From CAVVJA01 sp963809815 (GTDB lineage Bacteria; Actinomycetota; Actinomycetes; Mycobacteriales; Jatrophihabitantaceae), in the NCBI GenBank assembly GCA_963809815.1, contig CAWELM010000025.1, forward strand, positions 186,001 through 250,000: a DNA stretch of 64,000 nt. Direction: 5' to 3'. Every line of letters begins with the position of its first letter. The stretch's first letter is position 1. Under the pieces are notes generated by a model. The model was not told the origin of the DNA, did not search any database, and saw only the letters and a list, made by a program, of their open reading frames with translations. This document shows, piece by piece, positions 1 through 7,515 of the stretch. The position numbers and the translations under genes are program-made.

Positions 1-1017
1 GCGCTGGACGTTCGCCGGGACATCGGCGGTGGACAAGCTGTGCGAGACGACGCCGAGGATCGTCATGAAGGCGGCTGTTGCGGCCAGCCAGGCGATGATG
101 ACCCTCGCTTGGCCGCGCAATGACTGGGCGATCGAGGAGCCCAGTAACCACAGGTGAGGGTCGGCGCTGTCACGGCGCGGGAGCAGCCCAGCCCCAATAT
201 CCCGTCGACGAGCCAGTCCAGCGGCGACGGCGAGCAGGAGTCCCGTGGTCAGTAGGGGTAACAGGAGTACGAGCGGGGCCGGATCAGTGAGCGGACGGAG
301 CAGTTCGGCCCAGCCCAGCGGAGTCGCCCAGCGCAGCCACCCGGCGCCCGAGACGGTGTCCGCGAGAGTCCGCAGCAGGAAGAGAACACCGAGCGCCGCG
401 GCGCCGAGACCGAGCGCGCCTCGCCGAGTCGGGACGAGTTGGCTAGCTAGGGCCCCAATCCCGGTGAATACCGCAGCGGTCATGGCGGTAGCCAGCGCGA
501 AATACGCTGCGCCGCCGGCCGGGATGCTCGCTGCGACCAAGCCGACGAACTCGGCGATCCAGAGCAGCGCGATCCCGGCCGCGATTGCCAACAAGCCGGC
601 GGTGTTTGCTGTAGCGCGGCTGACCGGCGCAGCGAGCACGACCTCCATGCGGCCCGACTCTTCCTCGGCCCGGCCGGCCCGGACGGCGGCGAGCAGCCCG
701 TACGCCGCGGCGGCAATAGCCAACACCCCGCCGACTCGCCACGCGGTATAGCCGGCGGTGGTATAGATCTGGTGGGGCTGCCCGTAGAGCAGCCGCAGGC
801 CGGGGTTGCCGGCGAAGCTCTCGGCAAAGGCGCGCCGGCTGGCGTCCGTGGGATAGGTGTGCCGGTAGCCGACTGGCTGAACGTATGCGTAGACGGCGAA
901 CAGATAGGCGAATACGACCGTGCGCGCCCGAGCGTCGCGCACGGCCTGGCGGGCGAGCGCCGCGAGCAGGCCGGTTCGACCACGGGCACTGGGCAGTGCC
1001 GCGGCGGCCTCAGCCAT
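1..1017 (-). CDS. ABC-2 type exporter permease subunit (3' end outside window)
   Basis: This frame stays open from an ATG at 1017 to the window edge (339 codons) and reads as a hydrophobic integral membrane protein. It begins MAEAAAALPSARGRTGLLAA and includes several Ala/Leu/Val-rich helices (for example GLLAIAAGIALLWIAEFVGL) and short Arg-rich loops. The composition and its partner, an ATPase directly upstream, fit the membrane subunit of an ABC-2 family efflux pump. The start overlaps the ATPase stop by 8 bases, so the two are translationally coupled. The substrate cannot be told; related pairs export drugs, antibiotics or lipids. The C-terminus lies outside the window. Confidence 0.8.
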   Translation of the reverse strand, partial: MAEAAAALPSARGRTGLLAALARQAVRDARARTVVFAYLFAVYAYVQPVGYRHTYPTDASRRAFAESFAGNPGLRLLYGQPHQIYTTAGYTAWRVGGVLAIAAAAYGLLAAVRAGRAEEESGRMEVVLAAPVSRATANTAGLLAIAAGIALLWIAEFVGLVAASIPAGGAAYFALATAMTAAVFTGIGALASQLVPTRRGALGLGAAALGVLFLLRTLADTVSGAGWLRWATPLGWAELLRPLTDPAPLVLLLPLLTTGLLLAVAAGLARRRDIGAGLLPRRDSADPHLWLLGSSIAQSLRGQARVIIAWLAATAAFMTILGVVSHSLSTADVPANVQR

Positions 1018-1936
1018 TGGCGGTGACGTCGGCCGAGTTGCCATCGCGCTCGCCCGTCTCCGGCTCGGCGTAGTGGTGCAAGAAGATCTCTTCTAGCGAC
1101 GGTTCCCGGCTGATGAGCGCGGCGACCCGATGCCCGGCGAGGGCAGCGATGACGGGGCCTACGCCCTCGGTGGTCTGAAACCGTAGCCCGTTGTCACCGA
1201 CGCGCTGGACCGAAACGCCGGGCAGCGCCGGCATCGTCGGTGCCGGCCCGACGAAGGTGACCTCGACGGTTTGGCCGCGCAGGTGCCGCAGCTGGGCCAG
1301 GGTGCCCTCGTCGACGAGCCGCCCGCGTCGCAGAATGCCGACCCGATCGCAGAGGGCCTCGACCTCGCTCAGGATGTGCGAAGAGAGCAGGATCGTCTGG
1401 CCGCGGGCCTTGGCCTCCTCGGCGCAGTGGCGGAACTCCACCTCCATCAGCGGATCCAAGCCGCTGGTCGGCTCGTCGAAGATCAGCAAGTCGGCCCGGG
1501 TGGCCAGCGCGGCAATCAGCTGGACCTTCTGCCGGTTGCCCTTCGACAACGCCCGGACTTTCTTGCGAGGATCGAGTTCGAAACGGGCGATGAGCTCGTC
1601 GCGATATGCCTGATCCGTTTGACCGTGCAATCGGGCGAGGAAGTGCAGGGTCTCCGCGCCGGTTAGCGACGGCCATAGCGCCGGCTCGCCCGCGACGTAG
1701 GCGACCCGACGGTGTGCGGTGACCGGATCCCGCCACGCATCCACTCCGAACAGGGTCGCGTGGCCCCCCGTCGGACGGTGCAGTCCTAGCAGGAGTCGGA
1801 TAGTTGTGGTCTTGCCGGCCCCGTTCGGGCCCAGATAGCCGTAGACCTCGCCCGGAGCGATCGCCAGATCGAGGCGATCAAGGGCGAGCGTGTCGCCGTA
1901 GCGCTTGGTCAGTCCGCGGGCGTAAATTGCATACAT
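1010..1936 (-). CDS. ABC transporter ATP-binding protein (drug/lipid exporter type)
   Basis: About 308 residues. It has Walker A GPNGAGKTT, the signature region LSKGNRQKVQL, Walker B LLIFDEPTSGLDP and the switch histidine in LLSSHILSEVEAL, followed by the roughly 90-residue C-terminal domain usual in ABC-2 exporter ATPases. An in-frame ATG exists at 1963. However, a TTCACA-N17-TATTTT promoter at 1946-1974 puts transcription start within a few bases of the ATG at 1936, so the upstream ATG would not be in the message. I therefore choose 1936, implying a nearly leaderless transcript. It pairs with the overlapping permease and lies divergent to a MarR/GbsR-like regulator that probably represses it. 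Confidence 0.9.
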   Translation of the reverse strand: MYAIYARGLTKRYGDTLALDRLDLAIAPGEVYGYLGPNGAGKTTTIRLLLGLHRPTGGHATLFGVDAWRDPVTAHRRVAYVAGEPALWPSLTGAETLHFLARLHGQTDQAYRDELIARFELDPRKKVRALSKGNRQKVQLIAALATRADLLIFDEPTSGLDPLMEVEFRHCAEEAKARGQTILLSSHILSEVEALCDRVGILRRGRLVDEGTLAQLRHLRGQTVEVTFVGPAPTMPALPGVSVQRVGDNGLRFQTTEGVGPVIAALAGHRVAALISREPSLEEIFLHHYAEPETGERDGNSADVTANG

Positions 1937-1945
1937 GACCTTCCA

Positions 1946-1974
1946 AAAATACATAACTTTCATGAAAGTGTGAA
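1946..1974 (-). promoter_or_regulatory. Promoter of the ABC exporter operon
   Basis: Read on the minus strand, TTCACA (1969-1974) and TATTTT (1946-1951) are separated by exactly 17 bases. The -10 end lies 9 bases upstream of the ATG at 1936, which predicts a leaderless or near-leaderless mRNA. The call rests on consensus match and spacing only. Confidence 0.6.
1956..1969. promoter_or_regulatory. Perfect 14-bp palindrome, candidate operator
   Basis: ACTTTCATGAAAGT is a perfect palindrome filling most of the spacer between the -35 and -10 elements of the exporter promoter. A dimeric winged-helix repressor bound here would block RNA polymerase. The divergent MarR/GbsR-type gene 170 bp away is the obvious candidate binder. 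The pairing is inference. Confidence 0.55.
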
Positions 1975-2067
1975 CACTCAGCGGTGCAAATCACCTAGAG
2001 TCCTGCGCCGGCTGTCGTTTGCTGGACGCGGTGATCAAGGCTTCGGCTCGCAAGACGGACGAGGAGG

Positions 2068-2085
2068 CCATACCCGAAGGTATGG
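2068..2085. promoter_or_regulatory. Inverted repeat upstream of the regulator gene
   Basis: CCATACC-CGAA-GGTATGG is a perfect 7-bp inverted repeat with a 4-base loop, 54 bp upstream of the regulator start. It could be a leader hairpin or an autoregulatory operator. It shares no obvious sequence with the palindrome at 1956. Confidence 0.3.
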
Positions 2086-2139
2086 ACGACGAGGGCCGGG
2101 GTTGCGACAAGGCAGCGAGCGGAACGCTGGGCGCCGCGA

Positions 2140-2637
2140 ATGGTGAACATTCCTCCCTCGCGGGACACCAGCCGCGATCCGGGCGCTGTTCGCCGATTCG
2201 TCGAACGGTTCGCCGGTGCGCTTGTCGATGCCGGCATGCCCCGCATGCCTGCGCTCGTGTTCGCTGCGCTCCTGGCCGCCGACGGCGCCCGGCTGACGGC
2301 AGCCGAGCTGGTCGAGCAACTGCAGATCAGTCGCGCCGCGGTATCCGGGGCCGTTCGTTACCTCAGCGGTTTGGGCATCGTGCACCGGGAACGCGAACCA
2401 GGCTCGCGGCGCGATCACTACGTCTTCGGGAATGACAGCTGGTATGAAATGGTCGCGCGGCGAGAGCAAGTACTCGACAAGTGGATAGCGACGACCAGGG
2501 CCGGAGTCGAAGCAGTCGGGCCAACGTCCGCCGCGGGACGGAGGCTGTCGGAGTCACTCGCGTTCTTCGAATTCCTGCAGACCGAGATGCCGGCGCTCCT
2601 CGCCCGCTGGCGCGCCCAACAGGCCCGAGCCGGCTAG
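2140..2637 (+). CDS. MarR/GbsR-family winged-helix transcriptional regulator
   Basis: 165 residues. The N-terminal half carries a winged helix-turn-helix (LTAAELVEQLQISRAAVSGA, then a wing containing GSRRDHYVF). A C-terminal helical part with YEMVARREQVLDKW would form the dimer interface, as in actinobacterial regulators of efflux pumps such as the Rv0678 type. It is transcribed divergently from the ABC exporter pair about 200 bp away, with palindromic candidate operators between, so control of the exporter is likely. The start is ATG 2140, with GTG 2143 as an alternative; no strong ribosome binding site is visible. The ligand is unknown. Confidence 0.8.
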   Translation: MVNIPPSRDTSRDPGAVRRFVERFAGALVDAGMPRMPALVFAALLAADGARLTAAELVEQLQISRAAVSGAVRYLSGLGIVHREREPGSRRDHYVFGNDSWYEMVARREQVLDKWIATTRAGVEAVGPTSAAGRRLSESLAFFEFLQTEMPALLARWRAQQARAG

Positions 2638-2687
2638 CTGTTCCGGCAAACAAACTGGAAGTTGATCACGAGCGAACGCCGGCATCG

Positions 2688-2726
2688 CCACCCCACAAAA
2701 CCACCCCACAAAACCACCCCACGAAA
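2688..2726. repeat. Three tandem copies of a 13-bp repeat
   Basis: CCACCCCACAAAA occurs three times head to tail, the last copy ending CGAAA, and runs directly into the 29-bp repeat array that follows. It lies downstream of the regulator stop in non-coding DNA. Confidence 0.85.
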
Positions 2727-2842
2727 TCGCTGCGCGATTTCGCAGGGACCCCGGATCGCTGCGCGATTTCGCAGGAACCCCGGATCGCTGCGCGATTTCG
2801 CAGGAACCCCGGATCGCTGCGCGATTTCGCAGGGAGCCCGGG
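2725..2842. repeat. Four tandem copies of a 29-bp hairpin-forming repeat
   Basis: Units begin at 2726, 2755, 2784 and 2813, spaced exactly 29 bp, with core ATCGCTGCGCGATTTCGC followed by AGG and a C-rich spacer. The first unit contains a perfect 8-bp inverted repeat GAAATCGC-TGC-GCGATTTC; the others keep it with one mismatch. There are no unique spacers, so it is not CRISPR. It could serve as a transcription-end hairpin cluster or a protein-binding array; the function is unknown. Confidence 0.85.
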
Positions 2843-2880
2843 CGTCGGTATCCCGATCCCATTTGACGAGGGCACACCCG

Positions 2881-3061
2881 ATGGATCGCGCCGACCCGGT
2901 AGTGCTGGCGCGCAGGCTGCTGACTGCATTCTCCTGGGCCGACCTGGATTCGATGCGGGCCATGCTTCGCTTCCCACCTATTGCACGTTGCCAACGATCA
3001 GGTCACGAAGTGGTGGATGGTCGAGGGCCAACCGGCGGAGAGCGACCGGTTCTCGTTCTGA
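2881..3061 (+). pseudogene. Remnant of a SnoaL-like (NTF2-fold) gene
   Basis: Translation from ATG 2881 gives MDRADPVVLARRLLTAFSWA and then a short run typical of the first helix of SnoaL-like/NTF2-fold proteins. One frame over, from 2981 to the TGA at 3059-3061, the reading is HVANDQVTKWWMVEG, which looks like the last strand of the same fold. Two ends of one small enzyme are thus present with the middle missing and the frame changed: an internally deleted, dead gene of about 60 codons where about 110-130 are expected. Assignment is by pattern only. Confidence 0.5.
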
Positions 3062-3109
3062 GCGGGAGCGACCAGCTCCAGGTCGCTACCGGGGCGATGC
3101 GCGCACCTG

Positions 3110-3183
3110 TACCCCCGGTCGGGCTCGAACCGACACTTGAACCCTTTTAAGGGGTTTGCCTCTGCCAATTGGGCCACGGGGGC
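3110..3183 (-). tRNA. tRNA with UAA anticodon (Leu), class-I-like
   Basis: A 74-nt cloverleaf is visible. The acceptor stem GCCCCCG pairs with CGGGGGU (pair 1-72 is G-U). The D arm contains AATTGGCAGA. The anticodon stem AACCC/GGGTT closes a loop CTTAAAA with anticodon UAA. The variable loop is only CAAGT, the T arm is GTCGG-TTCGAGC-CCGAC and the discriminator is A; CCA is not encoded. The UAA anticodon predicts leucine, but leucine tRNAs normally carry a long variable arm, which is absent here. It may be a rare class-I-shaped tRNA or an element-borne copy. Confidence 0.75.
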
Positions 3184-3283
3184 GCGCGGCTAGCCTAATA
3201 ATCCCTCCGCGATAGTCCTTTCCAGTGGTGTGGACGGTAGCAATAGGAACCGACGAAAACCGCGGGCCCCGACCGTCAGGACC

Positions 3284-4351
3284 TCACATCAGTTGAGCCC
3301 ATTCGGTCGGCGGCTGCCGAAGGCGTTCCAGGTCAGGCGGAAGCGGATCGGATGGTCGATAGACGAGGGGCGCTCCGCCATGGTCATCAGCGACCGCGGC
3401 CGGGGCGTCGGCGAGGGAGAACCGGCCGCGCAACCGGTCATAGAAATCGTCGTCCGGGTTGAACCGGAGCAGCTTGGCCCGCCTCGCGGCCGCATAGACG
3501 GCAATCCAGTCGCCCGGGTCGAGGACGCCGCGCAGCTGACCGTCCACGCTCACCGCGACCTGGCTCGAGCCGTCCAGGACGCGCACCGCCGTGACTTCCC
3601 GCGCCGAGATGACGATGCTCCGATCGAAGATCATGTGCGGCGCTACCGGAGTGAAGATGAGAGCGTCGAGATAGGGCGAGAGCACCGGACCGCCCGCCGC
3701 GAAGCTGTAGGCGGTGGACCCGGTTGGCGAGGCGACGATGAGGGCGTCGGCGGAGTAGGTGGCGAACAGCCTGCTACTCAGGTACACCCCTATACTGGCC
3801 TGGCGGTCGCGAGCGAGCTTTTCGAACACGACGTCGTTCACCGCCGTCACGTCGAGGGCAACCCCCCAGCCGACTGTCTCCGGAGAACCGTCCCGGACCG
3901 GCGGTGGCGGCAACATCGGCCCACGCCCGTAGTGGAGCAGGCTCTCAATGCCCGGCGGAATGCTCAACGGACGAGACGCCCGCATCGTCAGCGTGAGACG
4001 AGGCTCGACTCGCACGATCCCGGCGCGGACCTTGTCGAGTGCCATCCCCACATCCTCGGGGCGAACGTCAGTGAGGAATCCGACCCGGCCGACGTTCACG
4101 CCCATGACCGGACAGTCCGCCGCGATCGCCACGCGTACGCCGCGAAGGAACGTGCCGTCCCCGCCGATCGTCACGACCAGATCGAGCTGGCCGACTGCAG
4201 ATACCTCATCCTTGCTGTGCCGTCGGGGCTTGCTCCAGACGTCGACGTCGACGCAGGTCATGTCGTGCTCGGCGGTCCACCGTCGCACCCCGTCTGCAGC
4301 CTTGACTGCCTCGGCGCGTCCGGTGTGCACGACCAGTCCGACTCGATACAC
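3284..4351 (-). CDS. nadK: NAD kinase
   Basis: 355 residues. It phosphorylates NAD+ to NADP+ in the cytosol using ATP or polyphosphate. The diagnostic GGDGT motif lies at residues 63-67, and the second conserved segment ASPTGSTAYSFAAGGPVLSP follows in the C-terminal domain. It is about 50 residues longer than many homologues because of a C-terminal tail and an insertion near residues 130-150. It is the last gene of a tight minus-strand run (udgB-like, ornithine-cyclodeaminase-like, NDH-2-like, nadK), only 12 bp after the preceding stop. The link to a pyridine-nucleotide dehydrogenase makes sense metabolically. Confidence 0.93.
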   Translation of the reverse strand: MYRVGLVVHTGRAEAVKAADGVRRWTAEHDMTCVDVDVWSKPRRHSKDEVSAVGQLDLVVTIGGDGTFLRGVRVAIAADCPVMGVNVGRVGFLTDVRPEDVGMALDKVRAGIVRVEPRLTLTMRASRPLSIPPGIESLLHYGRGPMLPPPPVRDGSPETVGWGVALDVTAVNDVVFEKLARDRQASIGVYLSSRLFATYSADALIVASPTGSTAYSFAAGGPVLSPYLDALIFTPVAPHMIFDRSIVISAREVTAVRVLDGSSQVAVSVDGQLRGVLDPGDWIAVYAAARRAKLLRFNPDDDFYDRLRGRFSLADAPAAVADDHGGAPLVYRPSDPLPPDLERLRQPPTEWAQLM

Positions 4352-4363
4352 GGGAGGTCTCCT

Positions 4364-5725
4364 CTAGGTCGGCGCCTCGGCGTTACTGGACGATCCTGGC
4401 GGCAACGGGGGCAATCCCGCGGCCTGCTTGAACTCGGTCTGCGGCTGCTGCAGCTGACCGAGCGAAACGACTTCGCGTTGGAAGAACAGCGCCTCGGTCC
4501 AATCAGCGAGCACCCGGACCTTCCGGTTGAACGTCGGCATACGCATTACGTGATAGGTACGGTGCATGAACCAGGCGACGACACCGCGGAGCCTGATTCC
4601 GTAGATCTCCGCCACGCCGCGGTAGAGGCCGAGGGACGCGACCGAGCCGACGTAGGCATGGACATAGTCGCGGCGGGCGCGGCCCCGCAGCGTCGCGACG
4701 ATGTTGTTCGCCAGAGTCTTCGCTTGGCGGACCGCATGTTGCGCACTCGGACTGCACACCGCGCCTGGCTCGTCGGGTTTGGACAGATCCGGGACGGCGG
4801 CGCAGTCACCGGCCGCGAACACGTCGTCGATATCGCGCACGGTGAGATCGGCGTGACACGGCAACCGGCCCTGGTCGTCGCGCGGCAAGTCGGTCGCAGC
4901 GAGCATCGGGTTCGCTTTGACGCCAGCCGTCCACACCACCGTCTCGGCATCGAACTCATCGCCGTCACTGAGTACGACATGCCCGTCGACCACGGACTCC
5001 AAACGGGTGGATAGCCGCACGTCGATGTTGCGCTCGGCGAGCCGGTCGGCCGTATAGGCCCCGAGACCGACGGATACCTCGGGCATGATCCGGGTCGCCG
5101 CCTCGACGAGCATCCACCGCATGTCGGATACGTCGATGCTGTCGACATAACGCAACGCATAACGCGCCATGTCCTGGAGTTCGGCGATCGCCTCCACGCC
5201 CGCGTATCCGCCACCCACGAACACGAAGCTCAGCGCGCGCCGTCGCCGCTCCGGATCAGTCACCGACGCCGCCAAGTCAAGTCGGGACAGCACATGGTTG
5301 CGCAGGTAAATGGCCTCGCCGATCGTCTTGAAGCCGATGCCGTGCTCGGCCAGCCCCGGAATCGGCAGCAACCGCGAAACCGAGCCCGGGCACACGACAA
5401 GCAGGTCGTATCCGATCTCGTATCCCTCGCCCTCGGAGGGCAGGACGGTAGCAGCCTTGCGGGCGTGCTCGATGCGGGTCACGGTGGCCGTTATCACCCG
5501 GCAGCGGCGCAGAATCTTCCGCAACGGCACAACGACGTGCCGTGGCTCGAGCGAACCGGCTGCGGCCTCGGGCAGGAACGGTTGATAGGTCATATTCGAC
5601 TGCGGGTCGACGACGGTGATCTCGGCCTTTCGGGACAGTTTCTTCTGCAGTCGAAGAGCCGTGTACATACCGACATAGCCCCCGCCCACGACGAGAATGC
5701 GCGTCGGATCGGTCAGCTTCGCCAT
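4364..5725 (-). CDS. NAD(P)/FAD-dependent oxidoreductase, type II NADH dehydrogenase-like
   Basis: 453 residues. The FAD-binding dinucleotide fold is at the N-terminus (ILVVGGGYVGMYTALRLQ), a second GxGxxG for NAD(P)H is in FVFVGGGYAGVEAIAELQ, and the second FAD motif is in DDVFAAGDCAAVPD. The order and length match non-proton-pumping NADH:quinone dehydrogenases, peripheral membrane proteins that feed electrons to quinone. Near the C-terminus VAWFMHRTYHVMRMPTFNRK is the likely membrane-anchoring amphipathic region. It sits between the ornithine-cyclodeaminase-like gene (9-bp gap) and nadK (12-bp gap) in one operon. A related disulfide- or carotenoid-type reductase role is less likely. Confidence 0.85.
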   Translation of the reverse strand: MAKLTDPTRILVVGGGYVGMYTALRLQKKLSRKAEITVVDPQSNMTYQPFLPEAAAGSLEPRHVVVPLRKILRRCRVITATVTRIEHARKAATVLPSEGEGYEIGYDLLVVCPGSVSRLLPIPGLAEHGIGFKTIGEAIYLRNHVLSRLDLAASVTDPERRRRALSFVFVGGGYAGVEAIAELQDMARYALRYVDSIDVSDMRWMLVEAATRIMPEVSVGLGAYTADRLAERNIDVRLSTRLESVVDGHVVLSDGDEFDAETVVWTAGVKANPMLAATDLPRDDQGRLPCHADLTVRDIDDVFAAGDCAAVPDLSKPDEPGAVCSPSAQHAVRQAKTLANNIVATLRGRARRDYVHAYVGSVASLGLYRGVAEIYGIRLRGVVAWFMHRTYHVMRMPTFNRKVRVLADWTEALFFQREVVSLGQLQQPQTEFKQAAGLPPLPPGSSSNAEAPT

Positions 5726-5734
5726 GGTGCGACG

Positions 5735-6649
5735 CTACCGACTAGTGGATTCGTACACGGCCGCGGCAACGGCCAGGTCTTCCCAAGCCTCGCCGACGCT
5801 TTTCCAGAGCCGAGGTCGATCCGCCCGGACGGTCAGGTCGCCACCGACGAGTTCGGCCAGGTCGCCGTCGATAGCCTGCTCGCTCGGCACGCCGTCGGCG
5901 ATCGCGAGCAGGATGTCGCCGGCTTCGCGAAGGGCCGCGGCTCGGCTCTCGACGACAACCGTCGCGCGTTCGACCAAGGCGCTATCGACCTCGCGAGCGT
6001 CCGGTTCATGCGATCCGATAGCCACGACGGCAGCGTGCACTGGAAGCGTCGTCGAGTCGAACACCGGGGTCCGCGCGGTGGTGGCGCACACCACGATGTC
6101 TGCTTCCGCCACGGCTTCCGGGCGGCCGACCGACGCGCGGACGCCGCCCGCCGCATAGTGCCGGGCCAGGGCTTCGGCCGGACTGTCGCTCCGGCTCACA
6201 ATCGTCACCTGTCGGATCGGCCGGACCTGCGATAACGCCTCGATGTGCCCACGGGCCTGGGGTCCGCAGCCGAAGACGACCAGCCGCGCCTCCTCCGGTC
6301 GAGCGAGCCGGTCGACTGCCAATGCGGAAACGGCAGCCGTGCGGAGTGTCGTCAACGCGACGCCGTCGAGAACGGCCGCAACCTGCAACGTCGTCGCATC
6401 GAAGAGTAGGTACGCACCCTGCACGCGAGGGAGACCGCGCACCGGGTTGTCCGGAGCAATCGAGACCACCTTGACGCCGGCGTACCGGTCGACCGCCGCA
6501 GGCATCAAGAGCAGCTGCCCGGCTCGTACGTCGACGACGGTGCGCGGCGGCACGCCGGTTGCAGAATCCGAGACGATGGCGGCCCCGATTGCGTCGATGG
6601 CCGCCGCCCAGCCGAGAGCCGCAACGGCCTCGGCGTCGATCACCCGCAC
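5735..6649 (-). CDS. Ornithine cyclodeaminase / mu-crystallin family protein
   Basis: About 304 residues. I start it at GTG 6649, two bases after the stop of the glycosylase gene; GGAGG ends 7 bases upstream. Longer in-frame readings are antisense to good coding. A Rossmann segment VVFGCGPQARGHIEALSQV binds NAD(H), preceded by the substrate-domain stretch PRVQGAYLLFDATTLQVAAV. Family members deaminate ornithine to proline or reduce imino acids; the substrate cannot be read from sequence. Being embedded in a run with NADH dehydrogenase-like and NAD kinase genes suggests shared transcription only. Confidence 0.85.
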   Translation of the reverse strand: MRVIDAEAVAALGWAAAIDAIGAAIVSDSATGVPPRTVVDVRAGQLLLMPAAVDRYAGVKVVSIAPDNPVRGLPRVQGAYLLFDATTLQVAAVLDGVALTTLRTAAVSALAVDRLARPEEARLVVFGCGPQARGHIEALSQVRPIRQVTIVSRSDSPAEALARHYAAGGVRASVGRPEAVAEADIVVCATTARTPVFDSTTLPVHAAVVAIGSHEPDAREVDSALVERATVVVESRAAALREAGDILLAIADGVPSEQAIDGDLAELVGGDLTVRADRPRLWKSVGEAWEDLAVAAAVYESTSR

Positions 6650-6651
6650 CG

Positions 6652-7452
6652 TCAGACCTCCACCGCAGCCAGACCACCCGCCAGCACCACCGCGCGACCG
6701 AGCACGGCGTCGAGCATCGGCTCGGTCAGCCGTCCGGTGAACGTGTTCTGCTGACTGACGTGGTAGCAGCCGAGCACCGTGCGACCATCCACTGGGACCT
6801 CCAGCCCGTGCGCGAACGACGGAACCCGGTCGGGCACCGAGACACCGGCCATCCGCAGGCCCGGCCACAGGTTCGCCCAGGCGAACCCGCCGAGCACGAC
6901 CACGGATCGCACGCCGGGCCACACAAGACGCAGCTCGCGCACCAGCCAGAGCCGGCACGTATCCCGCTCTTCGGGCGTGGGCCGATTCGCCGGCGGGGCG
7001 CAGCGAACGCTCGCAACGATTCGGGTACCGACCAGTGCGAGTCCATCGTCTGCCGCGACAGCCGTGGGCTGGTTGGCGAGGCCACAGCGATAGAGCGCGG
7101 CGTAAAGCCATTCACCGGAGCGATCGCCGGTGAAGTTGCGTCCCGTCCGATTGGCCCCGTGCGCTGCCGGGGCCAGTCCGATGACGACGATCGACGGTCG
7201 GTCAACGCCGAAGCCGGGCACCGGCCGGCCCCAGTACTGCTGGTCGGCAAACGCGCGGCGCTTCGTCCGAGCGACCTCTTCCCGCCAGGCCACCAACCGT
7301 GGGCACGCCCGGCACACCGAGACCCGCGCGCTCAGCTCGGACAGCGCGGACGCGGAACCAGCCAGCGCGCGCACCTCTCCTACGTCGTGGGCGACGACGG
7401 TGCGGCTGGTCGCGTTGTCCCCTGGCCAGCCTGTGCCGGGTCGTACCACCAT
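6652..7452 (-). CDS. Family 5 uracil-DNA glycosylase (UdgB type)
   Basis: 266 residues. It removes uracil (and, in this family, other deaminated purines) from DNA. Four cysteines at about positions 47, 50, 151 and 166 fit the 4Fe-4S cluster of family 4/5 enzymes. The catalytic-pocket motifs are GLAPAAHGANRTGR and CYHVSQQNTFTGR. The first lacks the polar residue used in family 4, as expected for family 5. The C-terminus is followed two bases later by the next gene's start, so it heads a four-gene operon. It is divergent to the DUF4235 gene with 63 bp between. Confidence 0.88.
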   Translation of the reverse strand: MVVRPGTGWPGDNATSRTVVAHDVGEVRALAGSASALSELSARVSVCRACPRLVAWREEVARTKRRAFADQQYWGRPVPGFGVDRPSIVVIGLAPAAHGANRTGRNFTGDRSGEWLYAALYRCGLANQPTAVAADDGLALVGTRIVASVRCAPPANRPTPEERDTCRLWLVRELRLVWPGVRSVVVLGGFAWANLWPGLRMAGVSVPDRVPSFAHGLEVPVDGRTVLGCYHVSQQNTFTGRLTEPMLDAVLGRAVVLAGGLAAVEV

Positions 7453-7515
7453 GGACGACAGCGTGGCATGCCCCTCTAGAGTTCAGTCACTGTCCACTCC
7501 GTCCCCGGAGACAAC

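Noticed and set aside
1010..1963. ATG at 1963 as start of the ABC ATPase
   Set aside because: It lies inside the promoter spacer palindrome, upstream of the predicted transcription start.
2725..2842. CRISPR array
   Set aside because: The repeats are directly adjacent with no variable spacers, and no cas genes are in the window.
3110..3183. bldA-type class II tRNA-Leu
   Set aside because: The anticodon is UAA, but the long variable arm of class II leucine tRNAs is absent, so it is not a standard bldA gene.
3110..3183. Phage or island attachment site at the tRNA
   Set aside because: No integrase gene and no repeat of the tRNA 3' end was found in the window.
3230..5014. Long plus-strand frame of 594 codons
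   Set aside because: It is antisense to NAD kinase and the NADH-dehydrogenase-like gene, both with clear motifs; a high-GC shadow frame.
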